NCBI GenBank assembly: GCA_026708035.1
Contig: JAPOVQ010000023.1
Location: 1-64,000, forward strand
DNA from: Chloroflexota bacterium
GTDB lineage: Bacteria; Chloroflexota; UBA11872
Direction: 5' to 3'
DNA length: 64,000 nt
The notes under the pieces were generated by a model. That model did not search any database. It was not told the DNA's origin and saw only the letters and a list, made by a program, of their open reading frames with translations. The position numbers and the translations under genes were made by a program. Shown here in pieces: positions 52,791 through 62,426 of this stretch; the first letter of the stretch is position 1, and each line of letters starts with the position of its first letter.

Positions 52791-55601
52791 TCAGCTTCCG
52801 GGCACGGTGTCATACGTCTCGAATGCCACCTCGCCATCCTCGGTGATCTTGATCCCAAGCACCGGCATCACGGCGGCGTCGCGCCAGGCCCCCGGCTCGT
52901 ATTCATGCCGCAGGCGAATCACCAGCACCCAGTCGCCCGCGCCCGGCACGGCTCCCGACGACGCCATCGCCGCGAACACGCCGTCGGCATTCAGCGACGC
53001 CAGGCGGGAAGTCCGCGCATCGAACTCGTAGGTGTGCGTCGTCGTCGTCACGCTCGACCGGAGCCAGCCGTCGAACCACGCGACGGGCGCCGGCGAGCGT
53101 CCGTCGGATGGAAGGGCCAGCGGCAGGGTCCACGGCGAATCGGCGACGGCGAGCACCGCCCAATCCTGGCCGGTCCACCCATCGGGCGAGCGATTGTCAA
53201 AGGCCGCGGTGAAGGCGATCCGTCCATCCGCGGCCCGCACGTCGGACACCCGCACGCCGAAGGCCGGCGGGTCAGGCCGCGCGGGCGGCGGCATGATGGG
53301 CGCGACCGACCCGCTCGGGGCGTAGATGGCCACGTAGTCGTTCCACCAAATCGGTTGCTGTCCGACGGCGGGAAACATCCACGTCCACGGCTCGACCGCA
53401 ATCGGCAGGACCAGGAGATCAGGCGTGCGCTGGCCCAACGGCTCCAGCGTCCACGGCACGGGCGTCATGGAATACAAGAGCCCAGTGTCGAGATGGCCCG
53501 AGAGCCGCGCGTGCGAGAGAGCCGAGGCAATCCGGAGCTCGTGCAGCGGTGGGGTTTGGGGAGCCACGTACACCACCGTCGATGGCGGGAGCGATCGCAG
53601 CGCCGCGAAGGACGCGGGGGTCGGCGGCACGTCCAGCGCCAGGAACGCCGGTCGCACCCGGTAGAGCGCCACGGCACCGTCGCGCACCAGCAGTTCGAAC
53701 AAGCCGGGATCCGCCAGCCAACGCGCCGCTCGCTCGGGCAGCCGCGCCGCCCAGGCGTCCGTCGCGTAGACATAGTCGATGCCCAGGCGCCGCATGGCCT
53801 CCGGCTCCAAGTAGTCGCTGGCATCCAAGTATTCGGGGGACAGCCTGTCGGCCAGGTGGAACACGCCGACGTATCCGGCGTGGTTGGGGCGGCCCGTGAC
53901 GGCGGTCACCTTCCACTCCGGACGGCCGGGTACGAGCACGCGCGCATCCAGTGCCGTGTGGTCGCGGATATAGGCCGCCACACGCGCGGACACGGCCGGC
54001 ATCGCCGCCCGTCCGCTCCCGTAGCCGGCGGCGGCCGCGGGCCCCACGACCCCCGCGTTGGCAAGCTCAACCCCTCCGCCAACCGCCGACCCCAGCGCGC
54101 GAACCGGCCCCACGACGGTCGGCCAGATGATCAGGCCGAGCAGCAATATGCCGGCGGCCCGGCGCCAGCGGGGCTGCAGCCCCGCCAGGCGGGCGCTGAG
54201 CGCCAGCAGCAGCGCGATCAGCGCCAGGTTGCGCGCATTCCCAGCCAAGCGGTCGAGGTCGTGGGGAAACGGTTCATAGTGGAGCAGCAGCCAGGCCACA
54301 ATCGACAGCATGGCGCCCGCCGCCAGCGCCGTCACGAGGCGATCGCGCCAGGCCAGCAATGCCGCGATCCCCGCCACGACCACCGGCCCAACCGCTAGCA
54401 GGCCAACTCCACCCGGATGCGGCTCGAACACGCCGAGCAGCCGCCAGTTGGACGGGGCGCCCTCCCACCAGAGCACCAGCCCCGACGACGCCGAATCAAC
54501 CAGAAGCCCCGTAAATTTGCCGCCACCGGCCAGCAGCAGGACCACGGCGAGCGCGAGCCCCGCGCCGGGCCGCCACACGGCGCGCCACGCCAGGGCCCGC
54601 TCCCGCCAGACCCTTCGCAACTGCGCGGCTTCAAGACCCGCCCACAGCACGAGCACCAGTGGCGTGAACGACGTCGCCAGCAGGCCGACGAAGCCGATCA
54701 ATCCGCCGAGTGTCAAGGTCGCCGGCCACGACCGCCGCCCGGCATGCGCGGCGCGCTCCAGCACCACGATCGCCAGCGCATACGCCAGCAGGAACCCGGG
54801 CGTCCAAATATTGGGCAACAGCCGTTCCCTCCACGACCTGAATTCTGGCTGCCAGTACATCTCCCCCAGCGACGCCCGCAGGCCCGCGTCCGGCCATCCC
54901 GCCGGGATGGGAGTCTGCAGAAGCCCGTATCCCACGTCGCCCCGGGTCCACAGCGCGGTCGAGAGCAGCAGCGGCGCCAGGAGCAGCGCGACCCGCCACG
55001 ACCCACGCGCCGCCAGCGCCGTCACCGTCACCAGCGCGAAGCTCACCCAGGCATAGACGCCAAGCAACTCGTTGACGAAGGCCGGGTCGGGTCCCGTTGG
55101 CGGAGCCAGCAGTCCGGCCAGCAGGTCGACGCCGTGGTGATAGTGCAGCAGCATGCCCGGGTTCCACGGCGCCTCCGGCGGGAATCCGCCCGCACGCAGC
55201 CAGCCCGACAGTCCCAGGTGCATGTATGGGTCGGTAACGATCACCTGCTGCCGACTGGCGAGGCCCGCCCACGCCAGCGCCAGGACGGCGACGGTGAATC
55301 CAGCGACCGTGCGCGACCCCGGGCGAAGGGGGCGGGGTGCGCGCCAGACGAGGATCGCGCCCAGCGCGAGCATGACGCCCCAGCCGATGGCCGCGCCGGC
55401 CAATCCCGGCACGACGTAGAGCACGAAATTGACGATCAGGCCCCAGAGCGCGGGGCCGACAACGAGCCCTTGCGCCAGGGCCATGGGCTCGTCGTCCTGC
55501 CGCAGCGCCACGCGGACGATGACGTAGCCGATGGCGGCGAGCGCGGCGAACTCCGCAGCCAGCAGCAATAGGCCGGGGACCACCGCCGGATCAACGGTCA
55601 T
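52791..55601 (-). CDS. Giant membrane protein of tandem family, copy 1
   Basis: 936 residues, starting at the ATG at 55601. The first half, to about residue 500, is a polytopic membrane domain with about twelve helices; the motif FPPEAPWNPG then LHYHHGVDLL lies near residue 150. The second half is a soluble, presumably outer-face domain with beta-rich parts (RRLGIDYVYATDAW, PTWMFP-type WTWMFPAVGQQPIWWNDY). The motif recalls the YYYFGH loop of DUF2298 proteins, so I infer a GT-C-like transferase or a polymer-exporting protein. Two stretches (52974-53324 and 53563-53720) are base-for-base identical to copy 2 at a 3500-bp offset. Confidence 0.75.
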   Translation of the reverse strand: MTVDPAVVPGLLLLAAEFAALAAIGYVIVRVALRQDDEPMALAQGLVVGPALWGLIVNFVLYVVPGLAGAAIGWGVMLALGAILVWRAPRPLRPGSRTVAGFTVAVLALAWAGLASRQQVIVTDPYMHLGLSGWLRAGGFPPEAPWNPGMLLHYHHGVDLLAGLLAPPTGPDPAFVNELLGVYAWVSFALVTVTALAARGSWRVALLLAPLLLSTALWTRGDVGYGLLQTPIPAGWPDAGLRASLGEMYWQPEFRSWRERLLPNIWTPGFLLAYALAIVVLERAAHAGRRSWPATLTLGGLIGFVGLLATSFTPLVLVLWAGLEAAQLRRVWRERALAWRAVWRPGAGLALAVVLLLAGGGKFTGLLVDSASSGLVLWWEGAPSNWRLLGVFEPHPGGVGLLAVGPVVVAGIAALLAWRDRLVTALAAGAMLSIVAWLLLHYEPFPHDLDRLAGNARNLALIALLLALSARLAGLQPRWRRAAGILLLGLIIWPTVVGPVRALGSAVGGGVELANAGVVGPAAAAGYGSGRAAMPAVSARVAAYIRDHTALDARVLVPGRPEWKVTAVTGRPNHAGYVGVFHLADRLSPEYLDASDYLEPEAMRRLGIDYVYATDAWAARLPERAARWLADPGLFELLVRDGAVALYRVRPAFLALDVPPTPASFAALRSLPPSTVVYVAPQTPPLHELRIASALSHARLSGHLDTGLLYSMTPVPWTLEPLGQRTPDLLVLPIAVEPWTWMFPAVGQQPIWWNDYVAIYAPSGSVAPIMPPPARPDPPAFGVRVSDVRAADGRIAFTAAFDNRSPDGWTGQDWAVLAVADSPWTLPLALPSDGRSPAPVAWFDGWLRSSVTTTTHTYEFDARTSRLASLNADGVFAAMASSGAVPGAGDWVLVIRLRHEYEPGAWRDAAVMPVLGIKITEDGEVAFETYDTVPGS

Positions 55602-56290
55602 TGATCAGCCCTGACCCGACGCTTCCGATCCGGCTAACGACGACGCTCAAATCAGTCCCGGTGCGCGAGGCAACTCCAGGCGGCTCGGGCCCCGCCGTGC
55701 CGGCCTCACCGGCGGTCCCTTGCCGAGCGATAGGACCGGCCCGGGGCGAACGTCGGCCAAAGGAATATGGGTGATTTCACTATCCGGGGAAACTGTGGCT
55801 GAGTCTGCATTGTTTCATAGATGCATGTATGAACGCAGCGAATGGCACCAAGGCGTATCTTGGGCAATAGCGCGGATTCACCCAGGCTAGTGCCAAGTGT
55901 TTACGAATCTAATCTCACGATCCGAGAGGCCAATGAACCTGAATTGACTGTCCTACGGTGCCGCAGGCGGATCGCCAGCACCCAGTCGTCCGCGCCCGCT
56001 ATGGCTCCAGACGTTGATGCCGTGGAGGTAGTCATTGGCTGCGCGGAATCGCTGTTCGACGAGCCAGACTAGTCCGGCATACGACCACGGGCGGCAGTCG
56101 GAATCGGCAGTCTCCGTCACCGCGCCCATTGCGCCCACCAATGGAGCATGGATGCAGCGATCGCGCGGCTTGGCGCTGTCAAGTCGCCGCGAAGAAGGTG
56201 GTGCACGCGGAGTCTGAGCCTCGGTCCGCGCCGTGACCATGACGTGTGCCGCAACACCGAGGTGGGCTGGAATCCTAGACGGCGCGTTAC
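55602..56290. other. Gap between copies 1 and 2 with a lower-GC patch
   Basis: About 690 bp without a gene. Bases 55760-55940 are clearly richer in A+T than the neighbourhood. A relic of the tandem gene family lies at 55957-56012. I see no promoter I would trust. Confidence 0.5.
55957..56012 (-). pseudogene. Relic of another tandem-family copy
   Basis: On the minus strand this 56-bp stretch encodes GAIAGADDWVLAIRLRH, matching GAVPGAGDWVLVIRLRH near the C-terminus of copies 1 and 2; the flanks have no further similarity I can follow. It points to a decayed or deleted copy between the two complete ones. Confidence 0.65.
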
Positions 56291-59107
56291 TCAGCTACCG
56301 GGCAGGGTGTCAAAGGTCTCGAAGGCGATGTCGCCATTCTCGGAAGTCGTGAACCGAAGCACCGGCAGCAGGGCGGCGTCGCGCCACGTGCCCGGCTCGT
56401 ATTCATGCCGCAGGCGGAGCGCCAGCACCCAGTCGCCCGCCCCCGGTACGGCTCCCGACGACGCCATCGCCGTGAACACGCCGTCGGCATTCAGCGACGC
56501 CAGGCGGGAAGTCCGCGCATCGAACTCGTAGGTGTGCGTCGTCGTCGTCACGCTCGACCGGAGCCAGCCGTCGAACCACGCGACGGGCGCCGGCGAGCGT
56601 CCGTCGGATGGAAGGGCCAGCGGCAGGGTCCACGGCGAATCGGCGACGGCGAGCACCGCCCAATCCTGGCCGGTCCACCCATCGGGCGAGCGATTGTCAA
56701 AGGCCGCGGTGAAGGCGATCCGTCCATCCGCGGCCCGCACGTCGGACACCCGCACGCCGAAGGCCGGCGGGTCAGGCCGCGCGGGCGGCGGCATGATGGG
56801 CGCGACCGACCCGCTCGGGGCGTAAATCGCCACGTAGTGCTTCTGCCAAATCGGCTGCTGTCCGACGGAGGGAAACATCCACGTCCACGGCTCGACCACT
56901 GTCGGCAGGACCAGGAGATCAGGCTCGCGCTGGCCCAGCGGCTCCACCGTCCACGGCAGGGGCGTCACGAAATGCACGGGCCCGGTGTCGATATGGCCCG
57001 ACAGCCGCGTGTGCGAGAGAGCCGAGGCGATCAGCAGCCCGTGCACTGGCGGGGTTTGCGGCGCCACGTACACCACCGTCGATGGCGGGAGCGATCGCAG
57101 CGCCGCGAAGGACGCGGGGGTCGGCGGCACGTCCAGCGCCAGGAACGCCGGTCGCACCCGGTAGAGCGCCACGGCACCGTCGCGCACCAGCAGTTCGAAC
57201 AAGCCGGGATCCGCCAGCCAGCGGGCCGCTCGCTCGGGCAGCCGCGCCGCCCACGCGTCCGTCGCGTAGACATAGTCGATGCCCAGGCGCCGCACGGCTG
57301 TCGGCTCCAAGAACTCTCGGGCATCCAAGAACTCGGGGCCGAGTTTGTATTCCTGGTGAACCGCGCCGGCAAATCCTGCATGGTTGGGGCGGCCGGTGAC
57401 GGCGGTTACCTTCCAGGAAGGCTCCACGGTCATCAGCACGCGGGCATCCACTGCGGTGTGGTCGCGGATATAGGCCGCCACGCGCGCGGACACGGCCGGC
57501 ATGACCTCCCGTCCGCTCGTGTTGATGCCGCCGGCCGCGGGTCCCTCGTCCGCGGCGTTGGCGATTTCAATGCCTTGGCCGAGCGACGATCCCAAGGAGC
57601 GAACCTGCCCCACGACCGTCGGCCAGATGATGAGGCCGGCCAGCAACACGGCGGAGACCCGGCGCCAGCGGGGCTGCAGCCGCGCCAGGCGGGTGCTTAG
57701 CGCCAGCAACAGCGCGATGAGCGCCAGATTTCGCGCGTTCCCGGCGAAGCGGCTGAGGTCCCCGGGACGCCATTCATAGTGGAGCACCAGCCCGGCCACA
57801 GCCAACAGAATGGCGCCTGCCGCCAGTGCCGTCACGAGGCGGTCGCGCCAGGCCAGCAGCGCCGCGATCCCCGCCACGACCACCGGCCCAACCGCCAGCA
57901 GGCCAACGCCGCCCGAATGCGCCTCAATATCGCCCAGCAGCCGCCAGTTGGAGGGGTCGCCGTCCCACCAGAACGTCAGCCCCAATGTCGCCGAATCCCC
58001 CAGGAGTCCCGAGAGTCTGCCGCCACCGGCCAGCAGCAGGACCACGGCGAGCGCAAGCCCCGCGCTGGGCCGTACCAGCGCGCGCCACGCCAGGGCGCGC
58101 TCCCGCCAGGCCCTGCCCAGCTGCGCGGCTTCAAGAGCCCCCCAGAGCCCGAGCACCAGTGGGGTGAGTGACGTCGCAAGCAGACCCAGGAAGCCGATCA
58201 ACCCGCCGAGCGTCAGGGTCGCCGGCCACGACCGCCGCCCGGCATTCGCGGCACGCTCCACTACCGCGAGCGCCAGCGCATAGGCCAACGGGAACGCAGG
58301 CGTCGAAATGTTGGGCAACGTCCGTTCCTTCACCGAAAGGAGTTGCTGGTCACCCGGCCAGAACATCCGCTCCAGCGACGTCCGCAGGCCCGCCTGCGGC
58401 CACCCCGCCGGGATGGGAGTCTGCAGGATCCCGTTTTCCACTTCTCCTCGAGTCCAGAGGGCGGTCGAGAGCAGCAGCGGCGCCAGGAGCAGCGCGATCC
58501 GCCAGGACCCACGCGCCACCAGCGCGGTCGCCACCACCAGCACGAAGCTCACCCAGGCATAGACGCCAAGCAACTCGTTGACGAAGGCGGGGTCGGGTCC
58601 CATGGGCGGAGCCAGCAGGCCGACCAGCAGGTCGACGCCGTGGTGATAGCGCAGCGGTATGCCCGGGTTCCAGGGCGCCTCCGGCGGGAACCCGCCCGCA
58701 CGCAGCCAGCCGGACAGTCCGAGGTGAATGTAGGGATCGGTAAGGGGCAGTTGCTGCCGACTGGCGAGGGCCGCCCAAGCGAGCGCCAAGGCGGCGACCG
58801 TGAATCCCGCGACTGTGCGTGGCTGCATGCGTATGCGGCCACGGGCGCGCCAGGCAAGGAACGCGCCTAGCGCCAGCATGACGCCCCAGCCGATGGCCGC
58901 GCCCGCCAATCCCGGAACGACGTAGAGCACGAAATTGACGATCAGGCCCCAGAGCGCGGGGCCGACAACCAGGCCCTGCGCCAAGGCCATGCGCTCGTCG
59001 TCCTGGCGCAGCACCACGCGGACGATGACGTAGCCGACCGCAGCCAGCGCGGCGAGCTCCGCGGCTAGGAGCAGCAGGCCGGGGATCACCGCCGGGTCAA
59101 CGGTCAC
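56291..59107 (-). CDS. Giant membrane protein of tandem family, copy 2
   Basis: 938 residues, GTG start at 59107. Same layout as copy 1: about 500 residues of membrane helices with FPPEAPWNPGIPLRYHHGVD near residue 150, then an outer beta-rich domain. Identical DNA to copy 1 across 56474-56824 and 57063-57220, diverged between and around these. The membrane half has clearly more differences, for example a loop with FWPGDQQLLSVKERTLPN replacing YWQPEFRSWRERLLPN. Both copies look intact. Role as for copy 1, inferred only. Confidence 0.75.
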   Translation of the reverse strand: MTVDPAVIPGLLLLAAELAALAAVGYVIVRVVLRQDDERMALAQGLVVGPALWGLIVNFVLYVVPGLAGAAIGWGVMLALGAFLAWRARGRIRMQPRTVAGFTVAALALAWAALASRQQLPLTDPYIHLGLSGWLRAGGFPPEAPWNPGIPLRYHHGVDLLVGLLAPPMGPDPAFVNELLGVYAWVSFVLVVATALVARGSWRIALLLAPLLLSTALWTRGEVENGILQTPIPAGWPQAGLRTSLERMFWPGDQQLLSVKERTLPNISTPAFPLAYALALAVVERAANAGRRSWPATLTLGGLIGFLGLLATSLTPLVLGLWGALEAAQLGRAWRERALAWRALVRPSAGLALAVVLLLAGGGRLSGLLGDSATLGLTFWWDGDPSNWRLLGDIEAHSGGVGLLAVGPVVVAGIAALLAWRDRLVTALAAGAILLAVAGLVLHYEWRPGDLSRFAGNARNLALIALLLALSTRLARLQPRWRRVSAVLLAGLIIWPTVVGQVRSLGSSLGQGIEIANAADEGPAAGGINTSGREVMPAVSARVAAYIRDHTAVDARVLMTVEPSWKVTAVTGRPNHAGFAGAVHQEYKLGPEFLDAREFLEPTAVRRLGIDYVYATDAWAARLPERAARWLADPGLFELLVRDGAVALYRVRPAFLALDVPPTPASFAALRSLPPSTVVYVAPQTPPVHGLLIASALSHTRLSGHIDTGPVHFVTPLPWTVEPLGQREPDLLVLPTVVEPWTWMFPSVGQQPIWQKHYVAIYAPSGSVAPIMPPPARPDPPAFGVRVSDVRAADGRIAFTAAFDNRSPDGWTGQDWAVLAVADSPWTLPLALPSDGRSPAPVAWFDGWLRSSVTTTTHTYEFDARTSRLASLNADGVFTAMASSGAVPGAGDWVLALRLRHEYEPGTWRDAALLPVLRFTTSENGDIAFETFDTLPGS

Positions 59108-59422
59108 TGATCAACTCTCAACCGATGCTTTCGACCCGTCGGTCTATGACGATCCAAAGTTTCCTCTTCGCAAGCGGACCCGGGATCCGGGGCCGGTTTG
59201 GGCTGACGCAAGCGAGCGGTGCACCCCCTGTCTCGTCGGGTTCGACCGACGAGATGGACGCGAGGCACCGCTCACGACCCATGATGACGTGTCGTATCGG
59301 TTGCGGCTAGGGCCGTTTTCCCTGGCTGACGAGTTGGGCCATGTCCGACCCGCCGGCCTCGGAGCGGGAGAGAGCATCGGCCGTCGATGGAGCGGCGGCT
59401 GACGATGAGCGAAGCGGATGGC
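59108..59422. other. Gap between copies 2 and 3
   Basis: 315 bp, no gene. The first 45 bases after the copy 2 start (reading away from it) resemble those upstream of copy 1, so the promoters of copies 1 and 2 may be similar. Confidence 0.45.
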
Positions 59423-62299
59423 TCAGCCGCGGCGAGCGTTGTCGTAGACCTCGAACGCGATCTCGCCGTCGTCTGCCACCCACATGCGCACCACTGGGAC
59501 GAAGGCGGCCTCCCGCCAAAGGTTCGGCTGCCATTCATGCCGCAGGCGGATGACCAGCGCCCACGTGCCGGTACCCAGATCGCCTCCCGACGCGGGCAGG
59601 GGCGTGAAGGCGCCACGTTCGTTGCGAACCTCGAGGGCGGATGTCGCCAGGTCGAGCCGATAGGTGTGGGTGGTCGCCGCGGAACCCGACGAGAGCAGTC
59701 CGTCAATCCACTTCGCGAACACCGGTCCCCGCTCGTGACGAACAAAGCCGGCGGGGATGCCCAACGGCGATTCGAGAAGCGGGACCAATACCCAGTCCTG
59801 GCTCGTCCAGCGTTCCGGCGCGTGCTCGCTGTACGTGGCCGTGAAGGTCAAGCGGCCTTGGTTCAGGCGCGCGTCAGTGACCCGGACGCTGACCGGGGCC
59901 GGCTCGATGTCCGGCAGCGCCATGACCGGCGGCGCCGCCGAGGGCGACGCGTAGACCACGGCATCCTCGTTCCGCCAGATCGGGCGCCATCCGGCGGGAA
60001 ACATCCAAGGATCGACGGCCGCCGGCAAGACCACGAGGTCCGGAACATTCACGCCCAGCGATTCCACGGGCCGTAGCGGCGTGCGGAGATGGAGGCCCGC
60101 GAGGTTGAGTGCTCCCATTAACTGGGCATCGGGCAGCGCCGAGGCGATCCGGATCCGACTCCACCACGAGGTTTGCTGGTGGAGATAGAGCGTCGGCGAC
60201 GACGGCAACGCGCGCAGCGCCTCGAACGATGCCGGATGCGGCGCGGCGTCAAGCTGCGGGAACGCCGGACGGACGCGGTAGAGCGTTTCGCCACCGTCCC
60301 GCGCGAGAGGCTCGAAGAAGCGCGGATTGTCGAGCCAGCGCACGGCCCGGTCGGGCAAGTCGGCCCGCCATGCATCGGTGGCATGGACGTAGTCGAGTCC
60401 AAGCCGGCGAAACGCGCGCGGCTCCAAGTAGTTCACGGCGTCGAGATATTCGGGGCCGGCGACATAGTTCAGGTGGATCTGCTCGGCGAGGCCCGCCGCA
60501 TTGGGGCGGCCGGTGGCGAGAAAGACGTTGGCGTAGGGCGGTGTGGTGGCGAGCACGCGCGCCTCACCGGACGTGTGGTCCCGTATGCGGGCCGCTAGAC
60601 GCTCAGACATGGCGGGCAGCTGAAAGCGCCGCGCGGACTCCGGCCCGTCCGACGCCAGCGGCTCCTCGTCCATGCCGTCGGCATTGGCAATCTGGATGCC
60701 ACTCCCAAGCGCCAGGCCGACGTTTCGCACGGGCCCCACGACCGTCGGCCAGACGATCAGGCCGACGAACAGCGCGGCGGCGGCGGCGCGCCAGCGCAGG
60801 CCCAATCCCGTCAAACGGGTGCTCAGGGCGAGCAGCAGCGCCACCAGCGCAAGGTTGCGCGCGTGCCCGGCCACGCGGTCCAAGTCCTTGGGCGCCGGCT
60901 CGTGATACAAGGCCAGCCAGGCCAGCGCCAGCAGGCCCGAGCCCGCCGCCAGCGCCAGCACCACTCGATCGCGCCGGGCCAGCAGCGCGGCGACACCCGC
61001 CACGACCACCGGACCCACGCCCAGCAGGGCCACACCGCCGGGCCAGCGGTCGAACGTCCCGAGTAGCCGCCAGTCCCCCGGGTCGAGGCTTCTGGACAGT
61101 GACAGACCCGACGCCGCGCCGCCGTCGAGGAGCCCGGTGAACACGCTTCCACCCCCGAGCAGCAACAGCACGGCCAGAGCCAGCCCACCGCCCGAGCGGA
61201 CCATGGCTCCGCCGAGGAGTCCTGGGGTCACCGCCAAACGCATCCAGTCGCGTGGCTGACGCAAACGCCGAGCGAGCGCCGGCCGATCGCGCCAGGATCG
61301 CGCCAGGTGCAGGGCTTCCAAACCGGCCCACACGGCGAGCACCACCGGGGCGAACGTCGCCGCCAGCACGCCGATGAATCCGACCAGGCCCGCGAGCGTC
61401 ACCGCGGCGGGCCACGAGCGGCGATCGGCGTGGGCGGCGCGCTCCACCACCACAAACGCGAGGGCGTATCCCAGCGTGAAGGCCGGCTTCCATATGTCCG
61501 CCAAGGCCTGGCCCCAGGGCGTGGCGTTCGGTGGGAAGGCAACCGACGGCCAGTAGATATCCGCCAGCGAATCGCGTAGGCCGGCCGCGGGCAGCCCCGC
61601 CGGCAGGGGGATCTCCAACAGGCCGTTGCCCACCCAGATTACGGTCCAGGCGCCATGCGTGAGCAACAGCGGCGCCACCAGCGGCAATGCGAGCCACGAG
61701 CCGCGCCGCACGATCGCCGCGACGGCGACCAGGATGAAGCTCGTCCATCCGTAGGCGTCCAGCAGTTCCGACACGAAGGCCTGATCGGGTCCCACGGGTG
61801 GCGCCAACAGCCCGACCAGCAGCGAAGGCCCGTGGTGATACCGCACCGGCGTCGCCGGATGCCAGGGCAGTTCCGGTGGAAACGCGCCCGCCCGAATCGA
61901 GGACGCCAGGCCCAGTTGGATCGGCCAGTCCTGGATGGTCAAGAGTTGGCGGGTGGCCAGCGCGACCCAGAAGAGCGCCAGGAAGGCAACGGCCAGCCCC
62001 GCCGCCGTGCGGGCTCTCGGGCAAATGCGTCCGCGCGCGCGCCAGGCCACGACCGCGCCGATGGCGAGCATGACGCCCCAGCCGACGGCCGCACCCGCCA
62101 GCCCCGGAACGACGTAGAGCACGAAGTTTGTGATCACGCCCCAGAGCGCGGGGCCCACGACCAGGCCCTGCGCCAGCGCCATGCGCTCGTCGTCCTGCCG
62201 CAGCACGGCGCGGACGATGACGTAGCCGACGGCGGCGAGCGCGGCGAGCTCCGCAGCCAGAAGCAGGAGGCCTGGGACGACCGTCAGGTCAACACGCAT
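59423..62299 (-). CDS. Giant membrane protein of tandem family, copy 3
   Basis: 958 residues from the ATG at 62299. Same fold as copies 1 and 2 but clearly more diverged: the motif reads FPPELPWHPATPVRYHHGPSLL. The outer domain retains HTYRLDLATSALEVRNERGAF and WALVIRLRHEWQPN, family landmarks of the C-terminus. No long block is identical to copies 1 or 2, so this copy appears older. The membrane half is strongest in conservation near the first 100 residues (PGLLLLAAELAALAAVGYVIVR). Confidence 0.75.
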   Translation of the reverse strand: MRVDLTVVPGLLLLAAELAALAAVGYVIVRAVLRQDDERMALAQGLVVGPALWGVITNFVLYVVPGLAGAAVGWGVMLAIGAVVAWRARGRICPRARTAAGLAVAFLALFWVALATRQLLTIQDWPIQLGLASSIRAGAFPPELPWHPATPVRYHHGPSLLVGLLAPPVGPDQAFVSELLDAYGWTSFILVAVAAIVRRGSWLALPLVAPLLLTHGAWTVIWVGNGLLEIPLPAGLPAAGLRDSLADIYWPSVAFPPNATPWGQALADIWKPAFTLGYALAFVVVERAAHADRRSWPAAVTLAGLVGFIGVLAATFAPVVLAVWAGLEALHLARSWRDRPALARRLRQPRDWMRLAVTPGLLGGAMVRSGGGLALAVLLLLGGGSVFTGLLDGGAASGLSLSRSLDPGDWRLLGTFDRWPGGVALLGVGPVVVAGVAALLARRDRVVLALAAGSGLLALAWLALYHEPAPKDLDRVAGHARNLALVALLLALSTRLTGLGLRWRAAAAALFVGLIVWPTVVGPVRNVGLALGSGIQIANADGMDEEPLASDGPESARRFQLPAMSERLAARIRDHTSGEARVLATTPPYANVFLATGRPNAAGLAEQIHLNYVAGPEYLDAVNYLEPRAFRRLGLDYVHATDAWRADLPDRAVRWLDNPRFFEPLARDGGETLYRVRPAFPQLDAAPHPASFEALRALPSSPTLYLHQQTSWWSRIRIASALPDAQLMGALNLAGLHLRTPLRPVESLGVNVPDLVVLPAAVDPWMFPAGWRPIWRNEDAVVYASPSAAPPVMALPDIEPAPVSVRVTDARLNQGRLTFTATYSEHAPERWTSQDWVLVPLLESPLGIPAGFVRHERGPVFAKWIDGLLSSGSAATTHTYRLDLATSALEVRNERGAFTPLPASGGDLGTGTWALVIRLRHEWQPNLWREAAFVPVVRMWVADDGEIAFEVYDNARRG

Positions 62300-62426
62300 G
62301 CATCAAGCCTCGCCTGCCGCGTCCGAACCCCCAGCCATGACACCCCTCATGCGCGCACGGTGCGGAGGTCGTTGCACGGCGACTCCGCCTTGGTCGGGAT
62401 CGACGCGCGCAGGGTCTCGAGAAGGA

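Noticed and set aside
52446-54398. A 650-residue plus-strand frame across copy 1 of the array
   Set aside because: Antisense of the array gene; the same shadow recurs at 56405-57700 because the DNA is duplicated.
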